Below are positions 1 to 8,108 of a stretch of DNA of 32,610 bases, one piece after another. A program made the position numbers and the translations under genes. The DNA is from an uncultured Veillonella sp. (GTDB lineage Bacteria; Bacillota; Negativicutes; Veillonellales; Veillonellaceae): the NCBI GenBank assembly GCA_900556785.1, contig USQK01000012.1, forward strand, positions 1-32,610, read 5' to 3'. The notes under the pieces are model-generated. The model did not search any database. It saw only the letters and a program-made list of their open reading frames with translations, and was not told the origin of the DNA. Numbering within the stretch: position 1 is the first letter of the stretch; each line of letters opens with the position of its first letter.

Positions 1-15
1 GGATTCTGTATTCAT
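1..15 (-). CDS. Start of an unidentified gene that leaves the window
   Basis: Only the first five codons (Met-Asn-Thr-Glu-Ser) are present. A very good ribosome binding site (TTGGAGGAG, about 5 nt before the ATG) makes the start credible. The gene lies downstream of argD in the same direction, 138 nt after its stop, and has a leader hairpin of its own, so it may be a further arginine gene or a separate unit. The product cannot be named from five residues. Confidence 0.6.
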
Positions 16-28
16 ATTTACTCCTCCA

Positions 29-78
29 ATATAGACTGTTTCTTCTAGGGTAACACGAATGAGAACTAAAGTCTATAT
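29..78 (-). other. Leader hairpin before the gene starting at 15
   Basis: The arms ATATAGACT (29-37) and AGTCTATAT (70-78) are perfectly complementary. An inner TTCT/AGAA pairing extends the stem after a small internal loop. The structure sits directly upstream of the ribosome binding site. No T-tract follows on the minus strand, so it is not a classical terminator; it could protect the mRNA or take part in regulation. The rest of 16-153 shows nothing else I can support. Confidence 0.4.
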
Positions 79-153
79 ATTCATCGATTTATTTCAATAA
101 TTACACGGTTACGCAACTATTTTAAATGATATTTATGAAAGTTATCCTTAAAA

Positions 154-1341
154 TTATTTTGCCGCTAACTCTTCAATAGCTTCAGCTACAATAGCAATCG
201 CTTTTTCCAATTGGTCTTGAGGAATATTAAGAGCTGGTAAAAGACGTACTTTATTTTTCGCAGACAAGCATACAACGCCCTTTTCAAGACATTTCGCAAT
301 GACTGCTTTTGGATCTACTGTAGTTTCAATACCAAGCATAAGGCCCATGCCACTCACACCTAGAATACCAGGTTTGCCTGCTAAGGTAGCTTTTACATAG
401 TCCCCTTTTGCTTTTACAGAATCTAAGAATTCTGGTGTTAAACGATTAATGATAGTATTGCCTGCTGCCGCACAGATTGGATTGCCACCAAAGGTTGTAG
501 CATGTGCACCAGCATTTAACACATATTGCATCTTTTCATTGAATAATGTAGCCCCCATAGGAAGGCCACCTGCTAAACCTTTTGCAGTAGATACTACATC
601 TGGCTCAATGCCAAATTGTTGGTATGCGTATAGACTACCAGTACGACCATTACCAGTTTGTACTTCATCGATTAACACAAGTTGATCGTGTTCATGAGCA
701 TATTTTGTTACCGCTTGTACGAACTCTTTATCCAAAGGCATAACGCCACCTTCACCTTGAATAGGTTCCATCATGATGGCACAAACTGCAGGATTATCAA
801 GCGCTTTTAAGGCCGCATCAATATCATTAGCAGGTGTATGAATAAAGCCTTCTGTAAATGGGAAGAAATGTTGATGGAATACATCTTGGCCTGTAGCAGA
901 CAAGGTAGTAATAGTACGACCATGGAAGCTATTAACCAAGGTGACGATGACATGACGACCTTCACCATATTTGTCATGGCTATATTTACGAGCTGCTTTG
1001 ATGGCACATTCATTAGACTCTGCACCAGAGTTGGAGAAGAATACCTTCTTCATACCTGTCTTAGCGCATAGTTGTTTTGCCAATTCAATTTGTGGTAAAG
1101 AATAGTATAAATTAGAAATGTGGTTCAATGCATGAGATTGTTTTGTTACCGCCGCTGTCCATTCATCGTCATCGACACCAAAAGCTGTTACGCCGATACC
1201 AGAGCCAAGATCGATGTATTCTTTACCATCTACGTCCCACAAAAGAGAGCCTTTCCCCTTTTCAAAACATACGTTAAACCGGCCATACGTATTGGCTATA
1301 TATTCTTTATCTTGTTGTTCAAAATCGATTGTATTACTCAT
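154..1341 (-). CDS. argD: Acetylornithine aminotransferase
   Basis: This PLP-dependent class-III aminotransferase (395 aa, usual family length) converts N-acetylglutamate semialdehyde to N-acetylornithine with glutamate as amino donor, in the cytoplasm. Visible hallmarks are SNSGAES near 104 (PLP phosphate binding), LIDEVQTG near 223 with the cofactor-contacting Asp225, and STAKG with the Schiff-base Lys254. A GGAGG ribosome binding site (TCGGAGGATGTAATG) precedes the start. It is the last arginine gene seen in the operon, 90 nt after argB. That gap holds a small hairpin. The homologous succinylornithine, GABA and ornithine aminotransferases are similar in sequence; the argB/argC context makes argD by far the likeliest. 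Confidence 0.95.
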   Translation of the reverse strand: MSNTIDFEQQDKEYIANTYGRFNVCFEKGKGSLLWDVDGKEYIDLGSGIGVTAFGVDDDEWTAAVTKQSHALNHISNLYYSLPQIELAKQLCAKTGMKKVFFSNSGAESNECAIKAARKYSHDKYGEGRHVIVTLVNSFHGRTITTLSATGQDVFHQHFFPFTEGFIHTPANDIDAALKALDNPAVCAIMMEPIQGEGGVMPLDKEFVQAVTKYAHEHDQLVLIDEVQTGNGRTGSLYAYQQFGIEPDVVSTAKGLAGGLPMGATLFNEKMQYVLNAGAHATTFGGNPICAAAGNTIINRLTPEFLDSVKAKGDYVKATLAGKPGILGVSGMGLMLGIETTVDPKAVIAKCLEKGVVCLSAKNKVRLLPALNIPQDQLEKAIAIVAEAIEELAAK

Positions 1342-1395
1342 TACATCCTCCGAACGTACGGTCGCGCCGTCGTCTATCTATGTGAAAGGTAACGC

Positions 1396-1414
1396 TGGTA
1401 ATAAACAATTACCA
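1396..1414 (-). other. Small hairpin in the argB-argD gap
   Basis: TGGTAAT-AAACA-ATTACCA forms a perfect 7-bp stem with a 5-nt loop between the argB stop and the argD start. No T-tract follows on the minus strand. It may act as an mRNA-stability element inside the operon. Confidence 0.35.
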
Positions 1415-1431
1415 TCATTATACCTACTATA

Positions 1432-2289
1432 TTACTTTACAAACATAGTGCCAAGACCTTCATCAGTCAATAGCTCAATAAGAATAGCATGTGGAATCTC
1501 ACCATTGATGATAAATACCTTTTGAGCTCCTGATTTGATGGCCTCTAAGCAGCAATCTACTTTTGGGATCATACCGCCAGCAATAATCCCCTCTGCTTTT
1601 AATTGATCCGCCTCTGCCATAGTAATTTTAGAGATTAGAGAACTAGGATCATGCACATCACGTAGCACACCATCAATGTTTGTCATGGCTACCATTGTTT
1701 CCGCCTTAAGGGCACCGGCAATTTTTGCGGCTACTGTATCAGCATTGATATTATATGTCTTGCCATCAGCCCCCATACCAATGGAAGAAATTACAGGAAT
1801 ATATCCTCTACTGATAACATCGTCGATAATACTTGTATCAATCGTATCGATAGAGCCTACATAACCAAGCTCATCATTTTGTTTATGAACTTGAATCATA
1901 TTACCATCTACACCACAAAGACCAACAGCCTTACCACCAAGGTCTGTTAAATCTGCTACAAGGCCTTTATTAACCTTACCGGCTAATACCATTTGTACTA
2001 CATCCATTGTCGCTTCATCTGTGACACGCAAGCCATTTGCAAAATGGGATTCAATTTTCATGGCATCTAGTGTGCTATTAATAGCTGGACCACCGCCATG
2101 AACGAGCACAACTTTTACCCCTACCAATTGAAGTAGCATTAAATCCTTCATAACGGATTTTTTTAATTCTTCATCAATCATAGCATTGCCGCCATATTTA
2201 ACAACAACATATTGATCTGTATATTGTTTAATATATGGAACGGCCGCAGTTAAGATATGCGCCCGCATTGCATTTGTTACGTCCTTCAT
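1432..2289 (-). CDS. argB: Acetylglutamate kinase
   Basis: An amino-acid kinase family protein (285 aa) that phosphorylates N-acetylglutamate, the second step of the acetylated arginine route. The N-terminal nucleotide-binding motif VVKYGGNAM (about 28-36), LVHGGGPAIN (about 62-71) and the C-terminal GGMIPK segment are intact. The start has an AGAGGG ribosome binding site 4 nt upstream. It begins 10 nt after the argC stop, so the two are very likely translated from one mRNA. In many bacteria ArgB is the point of arginine feedback inhibition. The sequence here does not settle whether this enzyme is the arginine-sensitive hexameric type. Confidence 0.95.
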   Translation of the reverse strand: MKDVTNAMRAHILTAAVPYIKQYTDQYVVVKYGGNAMIDEELKKSVMKDLMLLQLVGVKVVLVHGGGPAINSTLDAMKIESHFANGLRVTDEATMDVVQMVLAGKVNKGLVADLTDLGGKAVGLCGVDGNMIQVHKQNDELGYVGSIDTIDTSIIDDVISRGYIPVISSIGMGADGKTYNINADTVAAKIAGALKAETMVAMTNIDGVLRDVHDPSSLISKITMAEADQLKAEGIIAGGMIPKVDCCLEAIKSGAQKVFIINGEIPHAILIELLTDEGLGTMFVK

Positions 2290-2299
2290 AGTTCCCTCT

Positions 2300-3250
2300 C
2301 TAACCTAGTGCTAGGCCTGTATCCTCAGGCAAACCTAAAGCAATGTTCATACATTGAACAGCAGCACCAGAGGCACCTTTGCCTAAATTATCGAAAATAG
2401 CATGAACCATAATGCGTTCATCGTTGCCAGTCACATAGATTTTCATGCTATCTGTGTTGCTCAATTGATTGGCATTTAACATGCCTGTATTACTGTTCTC
2501 AGTAAATGGTACGACAGTAATGATCGGACTACCTTTATAAAAGTTTTCCAATGCCTGTTGCACTGTATCAATGCTTATTGGCTTTTGACATAAACGACTG
2601 TGAATGCCTACCGTTACTTCCATGCCAGAATAATAATCATCAACGATAGGAATAAAAATAGGTGCTTCACTAAGTCCACACACATGCTGCACCTCAGGCA
2701 AGTGCTTATGTTGTTGACTAAGACCATATTGACGCGGTGCATAGAGGAAATAATCCTTCGGTTCACTTTCATATTGACCAATCATCTTTTTACCACCACC
2801 GCTATAGCCTGTTAAGGATGTGATAGTGAAAGGATACTCTGTTGGTACAAGACCAGCTTTTACAAGAGGTGCAATACAAGCAATCATCCCACTCGCATGA
2901 CAACCAGGGTTAGCAATATGTTTTTCAGTAGCGATGGCTGTTTTATAATCTGCACCGAGTTCTGGGAACCCATAAGCCCAATCATCAGCTGTTCTAAAGG
3001 CTGTCGATGTATCAATTACCTTACATGGTAATTCACCGATAGCAGCCATAATTTCCTTAGATGCCACATCAGGCAAGCAGAGGAATACAATATCTGCCTC
3101 TTTAGCTACCTCTTTAATAGCCTCTACATTTTTACGATCCTCATCAGCTGTAGCTAATAGCTCTATATCTTTTCTATCGGATAACCGTTCATGAATTCTT
3201 AAACCTGTTGTGCCTTCATGACCGACAATAAATACTTTATAGGGTGTCAT
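2300..3250 (-). CDS. argC: N-acetyl-gamma-glutamyl-phosphate reductase, short (type 2) form
   Basis: An NADPH-dependent reductase making N-acetylglutamate semialdehyde. The Rossmann motif is GHEGTTG (10-16), and the catalytic cysteine is Cys117 in NPGCHASG. At 316 aa it is about 30 residues shorter than the usual Firmicute enzyme and resembles the type 2 family better known from proteobacteria. I chose the ATG at 3250. Longer reading frames begin with a TTG that overlaps the TTGAGG ribosome binding site of this ATG, so the extra four residues are not real. There are 122 nt between argF and argC, including a TATAAT-like box (3321-3326) that might be a weak internal promoter. Confidence 0.93.
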   Translation of the reverse strand: MTPYKVFIVGHEGTTGLRIHERLSDRKDIELLATADEDRKNVEAIKEVAKEADIVFLCLPDVASKEIMAAIGELPCKVIDTSTAFRTADDWAYGFPELGADYKTAIATEKHIANPGCHASGMIACIAPLVKAGLVPTEYPFTITSLTGYSGGGKKMIGQYESEPKDYFLYAPRQYGLSQQHKHLPEVQHVCGLSEAPIFIPIVDDYYSGMEVTVGIHSRLCQKPISIDTVQQALENFYKGSPIITVVPFTENSNTGMLNANQLSNTDSMKIYVTGNDERIMVHAIFDNLGKGASGAAVQCMNIALGLPEDTGLALG

Positions 3251-3372
3251 AGTAAACCTCAATTCTCACCTATTGGTGACTCACACCTATCTATACAGCT
3301 CTCAGTTATTACTTTCAGCGATTATAAATAGGAAACAAACTATACGATTCATCACCTTCTAGGGAGATGAAA

Positions 3373-4383
3373 TTATTTCAAAGGATAGTCACTGAAGGTA
3401 GCAACCATAACAGCTTTGATAGTATGGAGACGATTTTCTGCTTCTTGGAATGCTAAGGAGTTTGGACCTTCAAATACCTCTTCCGTTACCTCAATACCAT
3501 TCATGCCAAACCGTTCAAAGATATCTTTACCAACTTGAGTTTCCGTATTGTGGAATGCTGGCAAGCAGTGACAGAATTTGGTATTTGGATTACCAGTTAA
3601 TGCCATCATTTCAGCGTTAACTTGGAATGGTTTAAACGTATTGATACGTTCTTCCCACATATCGTATGTATCACCCATAGTTACCCATACACCTGTATAG
3701 ATTACATCTAAGCCTTTAACACCTTCCGCTACGTTATCTGTACATGTAATGGTAGCACCTGTTTCTTTTGCAACTTTCAAACATTCTTCATAGAATGGCC
3801 CTGCAGGCCAGTATTGTTTAGGCCCGATAAGTCTAAAGTCCATACCCATTTTAGCGGCGCCACTCATTAAGGCATTACACATATTAGATTGACCATGACC
3901 CACATAAGCATAGGAGATTTCATTCAATGGTTTATCAATATTTTCTTGAAGCGTCAAAAAATTCGCTAATGTTTGTGTAGGATGATCCATATCGGTAAGG
4001 CCATTCCAAACAGGTACGCCAGAATAATCAGCTAATGTATCTACATCGGCTTGATCAAAACCTCTAAACTCGATAGCATCATACATAGATCCTAGAACAC
4101 GAGCTGTATCTTTTAAGGATTCTTTTTTATTCATTTGGGAACCTGTAGGGCCAAGATATGTTGTATGAGCACCTTGGTCCGCAGCACCTACTTCAAAGGC
4201 ACAACGTGTCCGCGTAGAGTCTTTTTCAAAAATTAATGCAAAGTTTTTACCTACTAATGTTTTGATTTCTTTGCCTGCTTTTTTATCGGCTTTTAACTTT
4301 GCAGCCAAGTTCAAGAAGTATTTAATTTCTTCTGGTGTGTATTGAAGCATTGTTTTAAATGATGTATGTTGTAAACTCTTCAT
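3373..4383 (-). CDS. argF: Ornithine carbamoyltransferase family, with divergent ornithine site
   Basis: A 336-aa carbamoyltransferase of the long ArgI/ArcB clade. Carbamoyl-phosphate motifs are intact: STRTR (56-60), HPTQ (134-137) and HCLP (272-275). The amino-acid side is unusual. Where E. coli ArgI has GDARNNM this protein has GHGQSNM (162-168, keeping Asn167), and where ArgI has TDVWVSMG it has TGVWVTMG (230-237). The Asp at 231 that contacts the alpha-amino group of ornithine is therefore Gly, and Ser235 is Thr. The gene follows the M20 amidohydrolase by 31 nt and precedes argC. Annotation as ornithine carbamoyltransferase is the default. An N-acylornithine substrate is possible. A good AAGAGG ribosome binding site supports the start. 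Confidence 0.85.
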   Translation of the reverse strand: MKSLQHTSFKTMLQYTPEEIKYFLNLAAKLKADKKAGKEIKTLVGKNFALIFEKDSTRTRCAFEVGAADQGAHTTYLGPTGSQMNKKESLKDTARVLGSMYDAIEFRGFDQADVDTLADYSGVPVWNGLTDMDHPTQTLANFLTLQENIDKPLNEISYAYVGHGQSNMCNALMSGAAKMGMDFRLIGPKQYWPAGPFYEECLKVAKETGATITCTDNVAEGVKGLDVIYTGVWVTMGDTYDMWEERINTFKPFQVNAEMMALTGNPNTKFCHCLPAFHNTETQVGKDIFERFGMNGIEVTEEVFEGPNSLAFQEAENRLHTIKAVMVATFSDYPLK

Positions 4384-4414
4384 GATAACCTCTTATTTCA
4401 AACTACTTATTTAA

Positions 4415-5599
4415 CTACTTTTCTTGTAAAAATTCGGCGGCAATGGCAGCCATCATTGTTATACCAGTTTCCAGGATGCTTTCATCAATGGTGAAAGCCT
4501 CATTATGCAAGGCCGGATTACCTTCAAATCCAGTACCTAGCCAAAGGAAAGCACCTTTTGTTTTATGAAGATATGCGGAGAAGTCCTCTGCAGCCATAGA
4601 CGGAAATTCAGGATGTACCACCGCTTCTTTACCAAGATATTTCTCTACAATAGATGTGGCATAATCGATGGCGTCTGGATTGTTGATAGTAGCACCATGA
4701 CCACGTTTATAATCTAAGGTACTCTTTGTTTTTAATAACATATCGAGAGCTTGTAAACTTTCACCAAGACGTCGTTCTATATAATCCCGTTTTGCTGGTT
4801 CATAAGTACGACAAGTACCTTCTAGATATACATCGCCACAGCCTACATTGTATCTGTCGCCCCCCTTGATAACACCGATGGTACATACTAGATTTTCCAT
4901 TGGATTCGTTTCACGAGCCACAATAGATTCTACGTTTACGATCCAGTTTGCGGCTGCTACGATGGCATCTACCCCATTATGAGGCTCCGCTCCATGGGTC
5001 GATTTCCCTTTAATATGGACGAGGAAGTGATCCGATGCAGCCATCAAATTACCTTTTTTTAGACCTACCGTACCAACCGGTAATTGTGGCCATACATGGA
5101 GACCATATATCTCATCTACATCATCAAGAATGCCGCTATCTACAATACCTTGTGCACCTGGGAATAATGCTTCCTCTTCGGAAGGCTGGAATACGAGCTT
5201 TACGGTGCCATGCAATTGGTCTTTAATAGACTGTAAAATGGCTGCTGCACCAAGCAAAATCGCAATGTGGCTATCATGACCACAAGCATGCATAACGCCG
5301 TCATTTTCTGATGCAAATGGCAATCCAGTAGTTTCATGTATGGGTAAGGCATCTATATCAGCACGCAATGCAATGACTGGTCCAGGTTGAGTCCCTTCGA
5401 TTTTACCGATAACGGCATAATCAGAAACATCATTTACAAAAGGAATACCTAATTCACCAAGAACCTTTTGAATAAATAAGGATGTATTTTTTTCTTCACC
5501 AGATAATTCTGGATGACTATGAATATGTCTACGCCATGCTACAACTTGTTCTTTATATTGTGCAGCATATTTCTTGATCAAATCTTGTAATGTATTCAT
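4415..5599 (-). CDS. M20 family (M20D-type) N-acyl-amino-acid amidohydrolase
   Basis: A 394-aa metal-dependent deacylase of the hippurate/N-acetyl-amino-acid hydrolase group. The metal-site segment MHACGHDSH (103-111, ligands Cys106 and His108) and the QPSEEE acidic cluster (138-143) are present, followed by the dimerisation domain with KSTHGAEPH. I chose the ATG at 5599 because AAGGAG lies 9 nt before it; an in-frame ATG eight codons earlier falls over the leader palindrome. It is the first gene of the arginine operon. Likely substrates are N-acetylated intermediates such as acetylornithine or acetylcitrulline, but this is inferred from context. A general peptide or acyl-amino-acid deacylase is the alternative. 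Confidence 0.85.
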   Translation of the reverse strand: MNTLQDLIKKYAAQYKEQVVAWRRHIHSHPELSGEEKNTSLFIQKVLGELGIPFVNDVSDYAVIGKIEGTQPGPVIALRADIDALPIHETTGLPFASENDGVMHACGHDSHIAILLGAAAILQSIKDQLHGTVKLVFQPSEEEALFPGAQGIVDSGILDDVDEIYGLHVWPQLPVGTVGLKKGNLMAASDHFLVHIKGKSTHGAEPHNGVDAIVAAANWIVNVESIVARETNPMENLVCTIGVIKGGDRYNVGCGDVYLEGTCRTYEPAKRDYIERRLGESLQALDMLLKTKSTLDYKRGHGATINNPDAIDYATSIVEKYLGKEAVVHPEFPSMAAEDFSAYLHKTKGAFLWLGTGFEGNPALHNEAFTIDESILETGITMMAAIAAEFLQEK

Positions 5600-5624
5600 T
5601 ACTCTATCTCCTTTATACACCATG

Positions 5625-5639
5625 TGTATATTTTATACA
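5625..5639 (-). promoter_or_regulatory. Palindrome resembling an ArgR box
   Basis: TGTATA-TTT-TATACA is a perfect inverted repeat in the leader between the predicted transcription start (about 5664) and the amidohydrolase start. Further TGTA/TACA half-sites lie on both sides (5649-5653 and near 5616). ArgR boxes are AT-rich 18-bp palindromes, often in pairs, so ArgR binding here is a reasonable inference from the arginine operon context. Confidence 0.45.
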
Positions 5640-5670
5640 TTATTAGTGTATTTTTATAACCTATGTACGT

Positions 5671-5699
5671 ATTATAATACTATCAGTCGTTTTATTCAA
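5671..5699 (-). promoter_or_regulatory. Sigma-70-type promoter of the arginine operon
   Basis: On the minus strand TTGAAT (5694-5699) and TATAAT (5671-5676) are separated by exactly 17 nt. Transcription would start near 5664, giving a leader of about 65 nt before the amidohydrolase gene. The remainder of 5700-5884 is AT-rich and shows no gene. Confidence 0.8.
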
Positions 5700-5884
5700 G
5701 TTTTATACAAATTTTCTGTATTTTTATTTGTTATACTATGAATTAATTTTTATCATAGTCCTTAGAACTGTAATTTACATGAACTTAATTTAGCATATAA
5801 AATATCTAATAAATATATAATTATCATTTATATGTTTACCTATTTAAACTATAAATCAGAGAAAACTATTTGTATAAACACACA

Positions 5885-5914
5885 AAAAGACACCTTCCAA
5901 GGAAGGTGTCTTTT
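5885..5914 (-). terminator. Intrinsic terminator of the metallophosphoesterase gene
   Basis: AAAAGACACCTTCC and GGAAGGTGTCTTTT form a perfect stem with T-rich flanks on either strand. It lies 28 nt past the stop at 5943 and separates that gene from the arginine promoter. Confidence 0.85.
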
Positions 5915-5942
5915 GCTTATATATTCTTATATTCTTGTGCTT

Positions 5943-7265
5943 CTATTTCTCTATAACCGACTCATCTAGCTGTGTACCGTCTGGTAAGAAAGCTTTTACT
6001 ATTAATTTATTCGGTGTAACAGTCATCGTCATATAGTTATTCTTATCTCGATCTGGTGCCACATATACATCTAAAGGATGTTCTTTCCACTTAGGACGAC
6101 GAGCATCTCCGGCAATACCAGTCAGAATATATAATGGTCCCGAAGCATCTCGATCAAAGTTACGTACATGCCCTCTATTACGATAAGAATGTAAATGAGC
6201 TGACAATACTAAATCTACATTAAACTCATCAAAGATAGGCATAAACAATACGCCCTCTTCGTCGAATCCTACATCACGACTTGCGCCAGGGCGGTCAAAG
6301 GCATATTGGAATGGATCCCGATGCATGAGAACTACGGTCCACTTTTTAGTATTAGCTGCTAAATCTTGGCGTAACCACTGAACCTGTACATCGTATAAAT
6401 CAGGATGATGTGTATCCTGATTATCTTCATGATTGCTTTCATATAACATTGTATCTAATACAACGTAATGAACATCACCGAAGTCATAGGAATAATAACG
6501 ACGATTAAAAATTTCATTTCCATTAGGCGGTACTGCGAAGTAATTCAAATACGCATAAGGCTCGCGCATTTTCCAATCTAATGTATACATCTCATGATTG
6601 CCTAAGGTCGTTGCTAACGGCACATTAGCACTCAATGGTCTGATGGAATTCAACCAAGTGCGCCATTGATAGTCTTGTTCCCCATTATCTACAAGGTCCC
6701 CCATGCTAATATACAGGGCTGTCCTTGGATTGCGATGTGCGGAATCCTTAACAATCTGCTCCCACGCAGAATAATCACCAGATTGAGAATCTGGATAGAT
6801 AAGAACATCATACACACTGGAGCCAGCAGTTTCCAACGAATACCAATCACTGCGACGATCATTGCCATAACCAATGCGATATTCGTATTTAGTATTAGGC
6901 GTCAATCCAGTTACTGTACCCTCATGAATATAGGTGGTACTACCATCATCGGTAAAAGCTTTGTCTGTAGCTCTTATCGTTTGAGTCGTATCGGATTCAA
7001 CAAGACGATACTCTATAACCGCATCAGCTTCGCTGCTATCTGATTGCCACATAATAGTACGACTCGTGCTGTTATCTTGAGCTACAATTTGTCGAATGTA
7101 ACGGCCTTCAGAATTAAGGAGCGGTTTTATCTCTTGACCACTCACAACAGCTGCAGTCCGAGCAATTCGACTGTATATAGTATCCCTATATACATAGCTA
7201 CCTACAATAGCACCAACCACGGTAATAATAGCTAGTAAGGATATGAATAATCTTTTTTTGTTCAT
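5943..7265 (-). CDS. Membrane-anchored purple-acid-phosphatase-like metallophosphoesterase
   Basis: This 440-aa protein starts with a hydrophobic segment (about 6-24) that is a signal anchor or uncleaved signal peptide. A fibronectin-III-like domain (about 55-145, with TGLTPNTKYEYRIGYG) precedes a calcineurin-like catalytic domain. Metal-ligand motifs in order are DSQ (159-161), GDLVDN (189-194), GNHE (222-225), MHRDPF and SAHLHSY. The D-x-Q first motif and AHLH last motif are variants of the usual DxH/GHxH. It probably acts outside the cytoplasmic membrane on phosphate esters; the substrate is unknown. It is a single-gene unit with its own promoter-like sequence and terminator. AAGGAA precedes the ATG. 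Confidence 0.85.
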   Translation of the reverse strand: MNKKRLFISLLAIITVVGAIVGSYVYRDTIYSRIARTAAVVSGQEIKPLLNSEGRYIRQIVAQDNSTSRTIMWQSDSSEADAVIEYRLVESDTTQTIRATDKAFTDDGSTTYIHEGTVTGLTPNTKYEYRIGYGNDRRSDWYSLETAGSSVYDVLIYPDSQSGDYSAWEQIVKDSAHRNPRTALYISMGDLVDNGEQDYQWRTWLNSIRPLSANVPLATTLGNHEMYTLDWKMREPYAYLNYFAVPPNGNEIFNRRYYSYDFGDVHYVVLDTMLYESNHEDNQDTHHPDLYDVQVQWLRQDLAANTKKWTVVLMHRDPFQYAFDRPGASRDVGFDEEGVLFMPIFDEFNVDLVLSAHLHSYRNRGHVRNFDRDASGPLYILTGIAGDARRPKWKEHPLDVYVAPDRDKNNYMTMTVTPNKLIVKAFLPDGTQLDESVIEK

Positions 7266-7288
7266 ATAATTCCTTTATTAACTAAACT

Positions 7289-7347
7289 ATTTGACTAATA
7301 TTTAATATGAACACATTATAAAACTTACACTTAACTTTAAGTCAAAT
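7289..7347 (-). promoter_or_regulatory. Promoter region of the metallophosphoesterase with flanking inverted repeat
   Basis: Minus-strand TTGACT (7340-7345) and TATAAT (7315-7320) are 19 nt apart, longer than ideal. The -35 is part of AGTCAAAT (7340-7347), whose inverted copy ATTTGACT lies at 7289-7296. The pairing of an inverted repeat with the -35 suggests, but does not prove, a regulator site. Confidence 0.4.
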
Positions 7348-7359
7348 AAGATTTACCTA

Positions 7360-7947
7360 CTATTTTTCGTAATATTGCTTCATTTGTGTATAGCCATTAA
7401 CGATGACTTCAATTTCACCTGTTCTAGGATGGAAGATAAGACCGTGAATAGGTACGTCTTTCGGAATCAAAGGATTCATACGCAATTCGTCTACAGTGTC
7501 TTCTACATTTTCAGCAGGGTGTGTAAATCCATCTGCCCAGCGTTCCATTTCTTTACGGACCATATGAATCGCTTCTGGTGCAATACCACGAGCCAACATT
7601 TTTTCTGTTAAATCTTTTGCTGTAGTTTTTGCCATACCACATTCGTGATGACCAATGATAAAGATTTCGTTAACGCCTAGCTCATAGATACATACAAGTA
7701 AACTACGTACAACGCCATCAAAGGGACCTGTAATACAGTTCCCTGCAGTCTTTACAATTTTCGCTTCACCGCGGCCAATATCCATAGAATCTTCTAAGAA
7801 GTTAACAAGACGTGTATCCATGCATGTAACGATTGCCATTTCACGACTAGGCATCTTACTGCATTTAGTATCTGTTTCTACATAACCTGTATTTTGATCT
7901 TCTACATATTCTCTATTATGGGCTAAAATATCATCTAATAAACTCAT
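7360..7947 (-). CDS. Beta-class carbonic anhydrase
   Basis: A 195-aa zinc enzyme interconverting CO2 and bicarbonate in the cytoplasm. The zinc-site motifs are CMDTR (Cys42, Asp44, Arg46) and GHHECG (His100, Cys103), in the order typical of the beta class. I chose the ATG at 7947, which follows AGGAGG by 3 to 4 nt. An earlier in-frame ATG lies inside a terminator hairpin and is not credible. Bicarbonate is needed by carbamoyl-phosphate synthesis and carboxylases, which fits the neighbouring arginine genes, though it is not in their operon. The leader hairpin may control its expression. Confidence 0.92.
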   Translation of the reverse strand: MSLLDDILAHNREYVEDQNTGYVETDTKCSKMPSREMAIVTCMDTRLVNFLEDSMDIGRGEAKIVKTAGNCITGPFDGVVRSLLVCIYELGVNEIFIIGHHECGMAKTTAKDLTEKMLARGIAPEAIHMVRKEMERWADGFTHPAENVEDTVDELRMNPLIPKDVPIHGLIFHPRTGEIEVIVNGYTQMKQYYEK

Positions 7948-7965
7948 AGTACCTCCTATATAAAA

Positions 7966-7990
7966 AGACCTTGGCATACAACCAAGGTCT
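7966..7990 (-). terminator. Intrinsic terminator or attenuator just before the carbonic anhydrase RBS
   Basis: On the minus strand AGACCTTGG-TTGTATG-CCAAGGTCT is a perfect 9-bp stem followed at once by TTTTTATAT. The AGGAGG of the carbonic anhydrase gene begins about 5 nt after the T-tract. It can end ilvBN transcription. The only promoter-like box I see for the carbonic anhydrase lies upstream of the hairpin, so attenuation is also possible. Confidence 0.75.
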
Positions 7991-8016
7991 CTATATCAAT
8001 AATGGTCGATATAAAT

Positions 8017-8025
8017 ATTATATCA
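8017..8025 (-). promoter_or_regulatory. Extended -10 promoter element upstream of the carbonic anhydrase hairpin
   Basis: Minus-strand TGATATAAT is an extended -10 element (TG-n-TATAAT); no good -35 is visible. It overlaps a 7-bp inverted repeat GATATAA-TAT-TTATATC. A transcript from here would contain the terminator hairpin at 7966-7990 within its first 50 nt. Confidence 0.45.
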
Positions 8026-8108
8026 TATTCAGTTGTACCCATTCTAAATCACTACCAGTCTTAGATCATTATCCTCCAGAAATAGATTTAGAATAATTAA
8101 GTTAAGAC

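Noticed and set aside
3251..3262. Four-residue extension of ArgC from a TTG
   Set aside because: The TTG is part of the TTGAGG ribosome binding site of the ATG at 3250.
6666..7043. 125-codon plus-strand open frame
   Set aside because: Antisense to the metallophosphoesterase, with no RBS and no recognisable motif.
8060..8080. Mini open frame ATG-ATC-TAA after GGAGG downstream of ilvN
   Set aside because: Three codons including the stop; no evidence that it is a leader peptide.
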